Translations under genes and position numbers: made by a program
Source: Treponema sp.
Lineage (GTDB): Bacteria; Spirochaetota; Spirochaetia; Treponematales; Treponemataceae
Assembly (NCBI GenBank): GCA_016286535.1
Contig: JAEESZ010000008.1
Coordinates: 62,001 to 126,000 of the forward strand
Reading direction: 5' to 3'
Length of the DNA: 64,000 bases
In this document: positions 8,756 through 17,561 of the stretch, piece after piece
How the letters are laid out: the number at the start of each line of letters is the position of its first letter
Position numbering within the stretch: position 1 is the first letter of the stretch
Notes under the pieces: model-generated
What the model saw: the letters and a program-made list of their open reading frames with translations, nothing else
The model's database searches: none
What the model was told of the DNA's origin: nothing

Positions 8756-9808
8756 ATGGAATCTAAAAGTGTAGGAATTATTGGTGGTGGAGCCTGGGGA
8801 ACCGGTATGGCACAGGCTTTGGCTCGTGGAAATCATAAGGTTCAGATCTGGGCTCTGGAAGATGAAGTTGTAGATTCAATTAATAATCAGCATGAAAATA
8901 AAAAATTCTTGCCTGGTTATACTCTTTCAAACTCGATTACCTGTTCAAAAGATATTTTAGAAGTAGCTGCAAATAAAGAGTTTTTAATTATTGCATCACC
9001 TTCGCTTTATCTTGCAAGTACAATTTCTAAAATTGCAGACCTTCCAAATATTAAAGATGGTTCTACAATAATAGCCTGCCTTACAAAGGGCTTTGTTCCT
9101 TCTGCAGACGGTCCAAAATTAGTTCTTGAAACAATAGAATCAGCTCTGCCAGAAATTTATAAGGATTCTACAGTTTATGTAGCAGGTCCTTCTCACGCAG
9201 AGGAAGTTGCAATGGGAAAACTTACAGGCCTTGTTGCGGCTTCGCTAAATCCTAAAAATTCCATCCGTGTAAGGGAACTGCTCAGAGTTCCCGGTTTAAT
9301 GGTTTATTCAAGCTTTGATATTATTGGTGTGCAGATTTGTGCTGCCGCTAAAAACGTTGTTGCCTGTGTTTATGGTGCACTTGATGCCCTTACCGAAAGT
9401 TCAGATATGTTTGGTGATAATACAGAGTCCCTTCTTATGGCAGCAGGCTTAAACGAAATACAGACTCTTGGTTTTGCAATGGGTGCAACTCATGCTGAAA
9501 CCTTTACTTCTATTTCGGGAGTAGGAGATCTTGATGTAACCTGTAAATCAAAATATGGAAGAAACAGACGCTTTGGTCAGGATATAGTAAAAACTGATAT
9601 GCTTTCAAAGTTTAGCAGCATTGATGATTTAATTGCCAATGTAGGAAAAATTGGTTACTTACCTGAAGGTGCCATTGCCTGTAAATATGTTCACGAAATC
9701 AGCCTTAAGAAAGATTTGAAACTTCCATTAACAGATGCTTTATTCAAGATTTTGAATAAGGAAGCTACAGTTGATGATGCAATTACAAGTCTTCTTAGTT
9801 TAAAATAG
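8756..9808 (+). CDS. gpsA: Glycerol-3-phosphate dehydrogenase [NAD(P)+]
   Basis: 350 residues. Makes sn-glycerol 3-phosphate from dihydroxyacetone phosphate for phospholipid synthesis. The N-terminal Rossmann fold has G-I-I-G-G-G-A-W-G-T-G-M-A (GxGxxG type). Also visible: A-C-L-T-K-G-F, the A-G-P-S-H-A-E-E-V motif, the catalytic lysine region A-A-K-N-V-V-A (near residue 200), and the substrate-binding R-N-R-R-F-G / P-E-G segment. GGAAG lies about 8 nt before the ATG. It is followed 39 bp later by ffh with no terminator between, so the two may be cotranscribed. Confidence 0.96.
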   Translation: MESKSVGIIGGGAWGTGMAQALARGNHKVQIWALEDEVVDSINNQHENKKFLPGYTLSNSITCSKDILEVAANKEFLIIASPSLYLASTISKIADLPNIKDGSTIIACLTKGFVPSADGPKLVLETIESALPEIYKDSTVYVAGPSHAEEVAMGKLTGLVAASLNPKNSIRVRELLRVPGLMVYSSFDIIGVQICAAAKNVVACVYGALDALTESSDMFGDNTESLLMAAGLNEIQTLGFAMGATHAETFTSISGVGDLDVTCKSKYGRNRRFGQDIVKTDMLSKFSSIDDLIANVGKIGYLPEGAIACKYVHEISLKKDLKLPLTDALFKILNKEATVDDAITSLLSLK

Positions 9809-9847
9809 AAAAGCATAGATTAAGATAAAATCTTATATGAGGTTTAA

Positions 9848-11281
9848 ATGTTAGAGAAAATTACAAATACCTTCAGCGGTATTATAAAAAAGATAAGCGG
9901 TAAATCTACAATTACAGAAAAGAATATTGAAGATGCTGTAGAAGAAATCAAAATGGCCTTACTCGAAGCCGATGTAAACTTAAGGGTTGTAAGACGCTTT
10001 GTTAATTCTACTATCGAAGAAGCAAAGGGAGAAAAGGTTCTTAGATCTGTAAATCCCGGCCAGCAGTTTACAAAAATCATTTACGACAAAATGGTTTCTA
10101 TGCTGGGAGATTCTAAACAGGATTTGCACTTAAAGGGACCAGATACTCAGTCTGTAATTCTTATGCTTGGTCTTCAGGGTGCGGGAAAAACTACTGCAGC
10201 CCATAAACTTGCAGCCCGCCTTTTAAAAGAAGGCAGAAAACCTCTTCTTGCTGCCTGTGACCTTGTTCGTCCTGCCGCAGTTGAACAGCTTTCTCAGTTA
10301 GGAGAAAAAATCGGAGTTCCGGTTTATAAGGAAAACTCTAAGGATGCTGTTAAGAATGCAAAAGAATCAATTGATTTTGCAAAAAAGAATGGTTATGACA
10401 CCATCATTATAGATACTGCCGGTCGTCTTCAGATTGATGAAGAAATGATGGCAGAACTTGTAAAAATAAAGAAGGCTACAGATCCTGTAGAAGTTCTTCT
10501 TGTGGCTGACTCAATGACTGGTCAGAACGCAGTAGAAATTGCAAAGAGTTTTGATGAACAGTTAGGCCTTACAGGGGTAATCCTTACAAAGTTCGACTCT
10601 GATGCCCGCGGTGGTGCAGCCCTTTCTTTAAAAACAATCACAAACAAACCAATTCTCTTTATTGGTACTGGCGAAAAAACAGAAGATTTTGAAGTATTTC
10701 ATCCGGAAAGAATTGCGAGCCGTATTCTTGGTATGGGTGATGTTGTTTCTCTTGTAGAAAAAGCTCAGGAAACTGTAGATGAAGAAGCAGCCTTAAAGCT
10801 TCAGAAAAAATTACAGAGAAATGAATTTACCCTGCAGGATATGCTCGAACAGTTCCAGTCGGTAAAAAAGATGGGAAGCATGCAGTCATTAATGGAAATG
10901 ATTCCTGGCATGAGCGGGGTAGACCCTTCAAGCATGGATTTATCTTCATTAAAGAAGAATGAAGCAATTATCCAGAGTATGACTTATAAAGAAAGATTAA
11001 ATCATCTTATTATAGGACCCAGCCGAAGAAAAAGAATTGCAAAAGGTTCTGGAACTTCTGTTGCCGATGTAAATAAGCTTTTAAAACAGTTTGAAAAAAC
11101 AAAGCTTATGATGAAAAAAGTCAGCAGAAATAAGGGAATGCAGGGTAAGATGATGAATCAGCTTGGCCTTGATCCTTCGGCTTTAGGTGGAATGGGCGGT
11201 CTTGGCGGAATGTCGGATATGTCATCCCTTAAGGGAATGGATATGAAAAAACTGCAGGAGCTTGCTAAGCGTTTTAGATAA
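9848..11281 (+). CDS. ffh: Signal recognition particle GTPase Ffh
   Basis: 477 residues. Binds signal sequences of nascent membrane proteins together with 4.5S RNA. Domains in order: helical N domain (1-90); G domain (about 100-295) with the P-loop GLQGAGKTT near residue 107, D-L-V-R-P-A-A, the D-T-A-G-R G3 motif and T-K-F-D G4 motif; then a methionine-rich M domain (about 300-440) with the RNA-binding S-G-T-S-V-A-D-V-N segment. The tail is Gly/Met-rich (GGMGGLGGM). AGG before the ATG serves as ribosome-binding site. Functionally linked with the nearby sec genes. Confidence 0.97.
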   Translation: MLEKITNTFSGIIKKISGKSTITEKNIEDAVEEIKMALLEADVNLRVVRRFVNSTIEEAKGEKVLRSVNPGQQFTKIIYDKMVSMLGDSKQDLHLKGPDTQSVILMLGLQGAGKTTAAHKLAARLLKEGRKPLLAACDLVRPAAVEQLSQLGEKIGVPVYKENSKDAVKNAKESIDFAKKNGYDTIIIDTAGRLQIDEEMMAELVKIKKATDPVEVLLVADSMTGQNAVEIAKSFDEQLGLTGVILTKFDSDARGGAALSLKTITNKPILFIGTGEKTEDFEVFHPERIASRILGMGDVVSLVEKAQETVDEEAALKLQKKLQRNEFTLQDMLEQFQSVKKMGSMQSLMEMIPGMSGVDPSSMDLSSLKKNEAIIQSMTYKERLNHLIIGPSRRKRIAKGSGTSVADVNKLLKQFEKTKLMMKKVSRNKGMQGKMMNQLGLDPSALGGMGGLGGMSDMSSLKGMDMKKLQELAKRFR

Positions 11282-11298
11282 TTATAATGACAGTTAGG

Positions 11299-11336
11299 GA
11301 TTTCTGTTATAGAATTAAAGTAATATAACAGAAATC
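11299..11336. promoter_or_regulatory. 13-bp perfect inverted repeat between ffh and the next gene
   Basis: GATTTCTGTTATA (11299-11311) and TATAACAGAAATC (11324-11336) are exact reverse complements around a 12-nt A/T-rich loop. No T-tract follows on the plus strand, and the core TCTGTTAT is repeated once more just downstream. It may be a weak terminator for ffh or an operator for the gene at 11366; the sequence alone cannot decide. Confidence 0.5.
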
Positions 11337-11365
11337 TGTTATTTAAAAAATCAGGGGATTGTTTA

Positions 11366-13228
11366 ATGAAAAAAAGTATTACTCTCTTTTTATCTGTCTT
11401 TCTTTTTGTTTGCAATGTATTTTCTTTGGATTTTGCAATTAGAATAACACCTAAAATGGATTTTCCTCAGGATTCCAATTATGGTCTGGGCTTTGGAGCC
11501 ATGGTCAATGCTGATCTTGATTTATTCAATATCATGACTCTTGGCCTTGAAGGCGGCTATTCAGATATAAAGGTTTCTGCCACAGATTCTGACCTTACTC
11601 TTTTGCAGGGCGGCCTGAATATGGGGCTTTATTATTATCCTGTTTCAAGACTTTACTTAAGTGCAAACGCTTCTTATGGTCTTCACACCTTAAAGGCTTC
11701 TACAATTGCAAATCCTACAAAAGGTACTTATTACAGAGCCTTTGGAGAACTTGGTTTCCGTTTTACTCCAAATTTTGTATTAAATGCCACAGGCGGATAC
11801 GAAAGCATCATGCTTGATAATTCACCATATCTTTCTTATCCTTTTGCCGGAATTTCTGCAAAAATCAATCTTTCTACAAATAAGAATGTTTCAAGCAATA
11901 ATTTTGCAATCAAATTTGAACAGATTTCTGATGCCTATCCTGTATATGCAAATATGTATAAAACCGTTCCTCTTGGTTATGCAACAATTACCAATGTAAG
12001 TTCTGCAGAAGTGAGAGATGTTCACGTAAGCTTCAGAGCCGGTAAATATACTGCAGCAGATAAGGAATGCGAAGTTCTTTCAAAAATGAACCGCTATAAA
12101 AAAATAGAAGTTCCTGTTTATGCTGATTTTGGTCCTGAAATTCTCCGTTACAGCGAAAACGGAAAAATTAATGCAGAGCTTGTAATTTCTTACAGATTAT
12201 TAGGCAAGAGAATGACAGAAGTACAGAATATAGTTCTTGATGTTACCCACAGAAACAGTTTTGTGTGGAACGATCCTGCCTGTCTTTCCTGTTTTATAGA
12301 TACCGGTGCTCCGGAAATTCTTGAAGTTGCAAAATATATTGCAGGAACCGAAATTACAAATCTTAAGCCTGGAATGAACAGTCCTTTACAGTATGCCGCT
12401 GCAGTTATGGAAGGCCTTCGTCTTTCAGGTATTATTTACTCACAGGATACAGTAACTCCTTATAAAGAATATGTATTCACCGATAAGGATGACAGCGTTC
12501 AGTATCCTTTACAGACCCTCAGCCTTATGAGTGGTGATTATGATGATATTGGTATTTTAATCTGTTCCTGCCTTGAATGTGTTGGTATTGGAACCGGTTT
12601 TGTTCCTCTTGAAGATGATTTTATAGTCCTTGTTGATACAACTATTGCTCCGGACAAAAAATCAAATCAGTTCCTTGAAGACGGGGTTATTTCTGATGAA
12701 AATACAACCTGGCTTGCTTTGAGTATGGAAAACTTTTCAAAAGGCTTTACTACAGCCCGTCTTGAAGCTGCCAAAAAATTAAATAAAATTGCAAAATCAG
12801 AAGATAAATCTTTTGAAATTGTTGATGTTCATTCAGCCTGGGAATATTATCCTCCTGTAACCTTCAGTGCTTATTCAGGAGCCTTCAAGAATCCTTCAAA
12901 AGCAGATATTATTGCAGAAGTTAATAAGGCCACTTCATATTATATCAATAATGATGTTTCTGCCTTAATAAAAAAATTCCGTTCAAATGGAGATACAAAG
13001 CGTCTTGCAGACTGTTATGTAAGGGCCGGAATGTACAATGAAGCCTTAAATGAGTATCAGAAGCTGAATACTATAGCCGCCTACAATAATATGGGTATGG
13101 TTTATACTACCTTAAAAAATTATAAGGCCGCTTTGAATATGTATAACAAGGTACTTGCTAAAGAGCCTGAAAATAAAAACGCCCTTGCAAATATTAAAAA
13201 GATAAAGATTCTTACAGGAGAGGAATAA
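11366..13228 (+). CDS. Exported barrel-like protein with inactive transglutaminase-like domain and C-terminal TPR
   Basis: 620 residues. Signal peptide (residues 1-20, ends N-V-F-S-L), then a region of alternating hydrophobic strands rich in Tyr/Gly resembling an outer-membrane beta-barrel (about 20-175), a beta-sandwich stretch (about 180-310), a transglutaminase-like core (about 320-430) and TPR units from about residue 555. It is clearly paralogous to the next gene. In the core the catalytic Cys is Tyr392 (G-D-Y-D-D instead of G-D-C-D-D) and the catalytic His is Asp418, so it should be a pseudoenzyme. GGGG about 8 nt before the ATG. The stop overlaps the next ATG by one base, so the two are coupled. 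The barrel and transglutaminase calls are by eye. Confidence 0.75.
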   Translation: MKKSITLFLSVFLFVCNVFSLDFAIRITPKMDFPQDSNYGLGFGAMVNADLDLFNIMTLGLEGGYSDIKVSATDSDLTLLQGGLNMGLYYYPVSRLYLSANASYGLHTLKASTIANPTKGTYYRAFGELGFRFTPNFVLNATGGYESIMLDNSPYLSYPFAGISAKINLSTNKNVSSNNFAIKFEQISDAYPVYANMYKTVPLGYATITNVSSAEVRDVHVSFRAGKYTAADKECEVLSKMNRYKKIEVPVYADFGPEILRYSENGKINAELVISYRLLGKRMTEVQNIVLDVTHRNSFVWNDPACLSCFIDTGAPEILEVAKYIAGTEITNLKPGMNSPLQYAAAVMEGLRLSGIIYSQDTVTPYKEYVFTDKDDSVQYPLQTLSLMSGDYDDIGILICSCLECVGIGTGFVPLEDDFIVLVDTTIAPDKKSNQFLEDGVISDENTTWLALSMENFSKGFTTARLEAAKKLNKIAKSEDKSFEIVDVHSAWEYYPPVTFSAYSGAFKNPSKADIIAEVNKATSYYINNDVSALIKKFRSNGDTKRLADCYVRAGMYNEALNEYQKLNTIAAYNNMGMVYTTLKNYKAALNMYNKVLAKEPENKNALANIKKIKILTGEE

Positions 13229-14796
13229 TGAAAAAACTCATAGCTGTTTTAGCTTCAGTTATTATTTCCCTGCCTCTTTTTTCAATAGACTTTGAACTGT
13301 CGCTTATGCCTCAGGTCGATTTTCATTTGCAAAGCTACTTTCAGACTTCTGTTTCCGGAGCTCTTTCCTTTGACGTATATCCCTTTACTTTTTTTGAGCG
13401 CAATAAGGTGGGCTTTTCCTTACAGGGCGGCCTTGCCGCAATAAAGGCTCAAACCTTAAATACGAGTCCCCTTTATTACGGCGACCTTGCCTTAAATTAT
13501 TATTACCGTTTTTCTGACCGCTTTGCGGCAGGCCTTCAATCTTACGCCGGCCTCTGGACTTACCCTCCGGTAAAAGAAAAAAACACAGAGTCTATGTCCG
13601 GCATTCTTTTTGGTTCAAAAGTTTTTGCTGACTTTTATATTCTTCCGGAATTTAAGGCCGGACTATTCTTCGGTTTTTCTGATTTTTACTACAGACCGGA
13701 AGCCTTTACAAAAAGACTGGAAGCAGGAATTAACTTAAAATATTCTTTTTCAAAAGGTATTTTTGGAAAGAGCGGGGTAGTTTTAGATGAATATAATGTA
13801 GAGCCTGTTTTCCCGGTTTTTTATTCATTCTACAATGACAATTCCTTTGGTAAGGTTTCTTTTTATAACGAGGAAGAAAATAAAATTACAGATGTAAGCA
13901 TTTCTGTTTTAATTCCGGAATACATGGTAATTCCTAAGGAATGCGGCCACTTTGATGTAATTGAAAGAAATCAGGCTTTCGAGGTAGATTTAAGGGCCTT
14001 CTTAAACGAAACAATCCTTGAATCTCTTGCCCTGCATTCTTCGGAAGGAAAAGTGATTGTATCTTACCGTTCTTTAGGAAAAAAGGTTTCTTACGAAAAA
14101 TTAATTGATTTTAGTATCTTAAGCAGAAACTCCATGAACTGGGATGACGACAGAAAGGCAGCAGCTTTTGTAAGTAGTCACGATGGAGCTGCAAATAAGA
14201 TTTCTAAATATGCAAAAACCCTTATCCTTAAAAATCCGCAGAATGATTATTCTTTTAATATGCAGATGGCAAGGGCTCTTTTTGCAACCTTAAAAGCCTA
14301 TGGCTTAAGTTATGTAAGAGACCCTACAAGTCCTTTCAGTTCAGAAGCAACAAGGGATGTAGACTTTCTGCAGTTCCCTTACCAGACCCTGCTTTATAGT
14401 GGTGGTGACTGTGACGACCTTGCCATTTTGAACTGTGCCCTTTTTGAATCTGTCGGTATTTCTACAGCCTTTATAACTGTTCCAGGTCATATTTTTATGG
14501 CCTTTGATTCTGGCCTGTCTGTAGAAAAAGCTCCTTCTGTAATTACTGACGGTAGATATATAGTGCAGGACGGAAAGGTCTGGATTCCGCTTGAGATTAC
14601 CTGTGTGCAGGAATCTTTTGCAATGGAAAGAAGTGCAGGTTATAACCAGTGGAAAAATTCGTCTAAAAAGGGAGAAGCAAAACTCTATCCTCTTTCAGAT
14701 GCCTGGAAGTTATATAAACCTGTAAGTATTCCAGAATCTGATGCTCAGATAGATTTACCGGCAGAAAGCCTGGTAATAAAATATTTGAAAAACTAA
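13228..14796 (+). CDS. Exported barrel-like protein with transglutaminase-like cysteine domain
   Basis: 522 residues. Same plan as its upstream paralogue (signal peptide, Tyr/Gly-rich strand region, beta-sandwich, transglutaminase-like core) but without the TPR tail. The catalytic triad residues appear intact: Cys395 in G-G-D-C-D-D-L-A, His421 in P-G-H-I-F-M, and Asp426. Bacterial periplasmic transglutaminase-like domains are often proteases or peptide-modifying enzymes; substrate unknown here. Coupled to the previous gene (TAATG overlap), with A-G-G-A-G just upstream. The pair of one active and one inactive copy suggests a regulator/enzyme or heterodimer arrangement in the envelope. Confidence 0.75.
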   Translation: MKKLIAVLASVIISLPLFSIDFELSLMPQVDFHLQSYFQTSVSGALSFDVYPFTFFERNKVGFSLQGGLAAIKAQTLNTSPLYYGDLALNYYYRFSDRFAAGLQSYAGLWTYPPVKEKNTESMSGILFGSKVFADFYILPEFKAGLFFGFSDFYYRPEAFTKRLEAGINLKYSFSKGIFGKSGVVLDEYNVEPVFPVFYSFYNDNSFGKVSFYNEEENKITDVSISVLIPEYMVIPKECGHFDVIERNQAFEVDLRAFLNETILESLALHSSEGKVIVSYRSLGKKVSYEKLIDFSILSRNSMNWDDDRKAAAFVSSHDGAANKISKYAKTLILKNPQNDYSFNMQMARALFATLKAYGLSYVRDPTSPFSSEATRDVDFLQFPYQTLLYSGGDCDDLAILNCALFESVGISTAFITVPGHIFMAFDSGLSVEKAPSVITDGRYIVQDGKVWIPLEITCVQESFAMERSAGYNQWKNSSKKGEAKLYPLSDAWKLYKPVSIPESDAQIDLPAESLVIKYLKN

Positions 14797-14817
14797 AAAT
14801 TATTGTTTTACAATATA

Positions 14818-14840
14818 TATAATGTTAGAATATATTCTAA
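14818..14840 (+). promoter_or_regulatory. Promoter -10 and 16-bp palindrome before the FecR-like/cyclase pair
   Basis: TATAAT (14818-14823) is followed at once by a perfect 16-bp palindrome, TTAGAATATATTCTAA (14825-14840), which covers the expected start of transcription, then the ribosome-binding site GGAGG. A palindrome at this place is a good operator candidate for a dimeric repressor. The -35 is weak. Confidence 0.5.
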
Positions 14841-14853
14841 TTGGAGGTATTTT

Positions 14854-15219
14854 ATGAAAAAACTTTTTATTGTTTTGGCAGCTTTATTTATAACAACATC
14901 AGTATTTGCCACAGAGTATACTGTTCTTGGTGTTACAGGAAAAGTAACATTCAGCGATTCTGCAAAAGGAAAGGCAAAGGCTGTAACTAATGGTCAGGTT
15001 TTAACTGATGATACAATTCTTACCATTGCTGCAAATTCAAAAATAGTACTTTCTTTCAATGACTCTGAAATTACCCTAAGAACTCCTACAAAAGCAACAG
15101 TTGCTGAATTAATTTCTGCAAAGATGGGAATTGCAGGAAATGCTAAAAAAGGTAAAGGTACCGCAACCGCTGCCTCTCGTGCATCTGATGTAATGGCAGA
15201 AGGTGAACTTGATGACTAA
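14854..15219 (+). CDS. Small exported FecR-like protein
   Basis: 121 residues. The ATG at 14854 is chosen because GGAGG lies 6 nt upstream and a clean signal peptide results (M-K-K-L-F-I-V-L-A, cleavage near V-F-A). An in-frame ATG at 14803 has no ribosome-binding site and would bury the signal. The mature part resembles the beta-strand core of FecR domains: V-T-G-K-V-T-F, then the typical L-x-D-D-T-I-L-T-I-A-A-N-S-K-I-V-L-S-F pattern and E-I-T-L-R. The C-terminus is basic (Lys/Gly/Ala) and then acidic. Its last 8 nt overlap the cyclase start, so the two are translationally coupled and probably work together, the FecR-like part reading an envelope state for the CHASE2 cyclase. Confidence 0.75.
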   Translation: MKKLFIVLAALFITTSVFATEYTVLGVTGKVTFSDSAKGKAKAVTNGQVLTDDTILTIAANSKIVLSFNDSEITLRTPTKATVAELISAKMGIAGNAKKGKGTATAASRASDVMAEGELDD

Positions 15220-17506
15220 AAGGAATGTTCTTCACTTTTTTATTCCTTTTATTTGTGTTGCAGTAAGTTCTTTATTTTTATTTACCAGCCTGGATTCAAA
15301 ATTCTCTGATTTATATCAGAGAATTGCCTTGCCCTCTACACAACTTCGTGATGATGTACTTCTTGTTAATATTGATGATTACTCAGTTGATACAATCGGA
15401 AGCTTCCCTTTTACAAGGGATGTTTATGCCGATTGTATTGCTGTTATGGAAGAACTTAATGCAAACGCAATTGTTTTTGATTTGACTTTTATTGATCATG
15501 CAAAAGCAAGTGTAAATGATGATTTCCAGCCCTTCTGGCCGGACGAGGTTATGGAAGAGGCCCTGGAGAAATCAAAAAATGTATATTTAAATTTTACCTT
15601 TGATTACGAAACTGATGTCGACTCAGATGCAAAAGAAGTGATGGACGAAAAAGGTCTTCTTAAAAACTTTGAACTGCTGTCTGATGGTAAAACACAGGAA
15701 TTTACAGGTGTAATGCCTGCCATACCGGAGTTTCTTCAGCATGTAGCAGGAGCCGGTTACGTAAATGCAGATCCTGACAGCGACAATTACTACAGAAGGG
15801 TTAATCCTATTGCCATGTATGACGGAGAATATTACGGACAGTTAATTCTTCCTGCAATCCTAAAAAAATATGGAAATCCTAAAGTTGAAATTCACAAAAG
15901 AAAGCTTGTATTAAAGGATGCCCTGCTTGAAGACGGCAGCCGTAAAGATATTGTTGTTCCCCGTGGAAACGACGGAAAAATCATCCTTAAGTATCCAAAA
16001 CTGCTTTTTAATGATTACAAATATATTTCTATTGGTGATATTTATAAAATTGCCCTTTATCGCCGCTATATGGCAGAAGAAGGCGAAGAATATTACATTG
16101 ATGAATATAATCAGATTTATGATGAATTAAAGGAAAAGTTGAACGGAGCTCTTTGTATTATCGGGACCTGTGCTACTTCAACTTCAGATTATGGTGTAAA
16201 TCAGTATGAGCCTCAGTATCCTCTTCCTGGCGTTCACTATACTCTGGCAAACCAGTATCTTAACGGAGATTTCGTTGCAGAAATTTCACCTTTGTTTTCT
16301 ATCCTCTATGCTCTGATTTGTTCTTTCTTAATTATTTTCTTTACAAACTTTTCAAAGTCTACAGTAGGAAAATCACTTATCGGTTTTATTACCGTTTGTG
16401 TATCTTCCTTCCTGCTTCTGATTTTCTATAAGTTTACAAGAATCTATGTGGGAGAGTCTGTTCCTTTAATTGCTACAGTCCTTACATATTTTTCAACTAT
16501 CCTGATTGAATTCTTTTCAACTTCTAAAGATAAGAAATTCATTACAAATGCCTTCAGTCAGTGTCTTTCTAAAGATGTTGTAAATCAGATTGTTGCTCAT
16601 CCGGACAGTTTTAAACTTGGCGGCGAAAACTTGCAGATGACAGCCATCTTTACAGATATTCAGAAATTCTCTTCTTTCAGCGAATTACTTTCTGCAAGTC
16701 AGCTTGTTGCACTTTTAAATTATTATCTTACAAAAATGTCTGATATTATTATGGCAGAGGGTGGAACCATAGATAAATATGAAGGAGATGCAATTATTGC
16801 CCTTGTTGGTGCTCCATTAAAGTGGGAAGACCACGCTGTAAGGGCTGTAAAGGCTGCTTTGAACATGAAAAAAGCAGAGCGCCTTATGAATGAAGAAATA
16901 AAGAAAACAGTTCAGGCCGAAAAGCCTGATTCAATGGATGAAACTTTATATTCTGCCTTTAAGATTATGGTTCAGAACGGCAAGCAGATATTTACCAGAA
17001 TCGGTATTAATTCAGGCGAGATGATTGCAGGCTACATGGGAAGCGAAAATAAAAAGAATTATACGATGATGGGAAATAACGTAAACCTTGCCGCAAGACT
17101 TGAAGGGGTAAATAAGCAGTATTCAACCTTCGGTATTCTTATAAGCGAAGCCACATATAAATTACTTAATAAGAGTATTATTTGCCGCAGACTGGATACA
17201 GTTCAGGTTGTAAACGTTAATACTCCTATAATTCTTTATGAACCACTTGGTATGGATGATGAAAATCTTGAAAAGTATGCTTCTAACTGGGAAATACTTA
17301 TGAAACTCTTTGATTCCGGAGAATACGCAAAAGCCCTGGAAGGCTTTAAGTCCCTTTCAGAAAAGAATCCTAAAGATATGGTTGCAAAATATTATGTAAA
17401 TCTGCTGGAAAGATTTTTTGTTCAGGGTAAGGTTCCGGAAGAAAAGGATGATTTTGGAGTAGTTTATAATCCTGAGTTAAAGTGTTTCAGATTACTGAGT
17501 AAATAA
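15212..17506 (+). CDS. CHASE2-domain class III adenylate/guanylate cyclase
   Basis: 764 residues from the ATG at 15212 (AGGTGA 5 nt upstream; longer GTG and TTG options at 15203 and 15209 are less likely). Domains: N-terminal membrane span; extracytoplasmic CHASE2 domain (about 30-340) with the typical VLLVNIDDYSVDTIGSFPF and N-A-I-V-F-D-L-T-F-I-D; a cluster of three spans (about 345-425); class III cyclase catalytic domain (about 470-660). Both metal-binding Asp residues are present (F-T-D-I-Q and E-G-D-A-I-I), as are the transition-state residues in N-V-N-L-A-A-R. A TPR-like C-terminal segment follows. Makes cAMP or cGMP; the nucleotide cannot be fixed by eye, though adenylate is more common. 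Coupled to the FecR-like gene. Confidence 0.88.
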   Translation: MTKRNVLHFFIPFICVAVSSLFLFTSLDSKFSDLYQRIALPSTQLRDDVLLVNIDDYSVDTIGSFPFTRDVYADCIAVMEELNANAIVFDLTFIDHAKASVNDDFQPFWPDEVMEEALEKSKNVYLNFTFDYETDVDSDAKEVMDEKGLLKNFELLSDGKTQEFTGVMPAIPEFLQHVAGAGYVNADPDSDNYYRRVNPIAMYDGEYYGQLILPAILKKYGNPKVEIHKRKLVLKDALLEDGSRKDIVVPRGNDGKIILKYPKLLFNDYKYISIGDIYKIALYRRYMAEEGEEYYIDEYNQIYDELKEKLNGALCIIGTCATSTSDYGVNQYEPQYPLPGVHYTLANQYLNGDFVAEISPLFSILYALICSFLIIFFTNFSKSTVGKSLIGFITVCVSSFLLLIFYKFTRIYVGESVPLIATVLTYFSTILIEFFSTSKDKKFITNAFSQCLSKDVVNQIVAHPDSFKLGGENLQMTAIFTDIQKFSSFSELLSASQLVALLNYYLTKMSDIIMAEGGTIDKYEGDAIIALVGAPLKWEDHAVRAVKAALNMKKAERLMNEEIKKTVQAEKPDSMDETLYSAFKIMVQNGKQIFTRIGINSGEMIAGYMGSENKKNYTMMGNNVNLAARLEGVNKQYSTFGILISEATYKLLNKSIICRRLDTVQVVNVNTPIILYEPLGMDDENLEKYASNWEILMKLFDSGEYAKALEGFKSLSEKNPKDMVAKYYVNLLERFFVQGKVPEEKDDFGVVYNPELKCFRLLSK

Positions 17507-17525
17507 TTTATAAATTGAATTCTTT

Positions 17526-17561
17526 AAAAGGCAGCTACAAAAAATTATATGCTTGCCTTTT
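17526..17561. terminator. Possible bidirectional terminator between convergent genes
   Basis: AAAAGGCA (17526-17533) pairs with TGCCTTTT (17554-17561) around an A/T-rich loop. It lies between the cyclase and the OLD-family gene; the right arm is inside the end of the latter. Weak but correctly placed for both directions. Confidence 0.4.
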
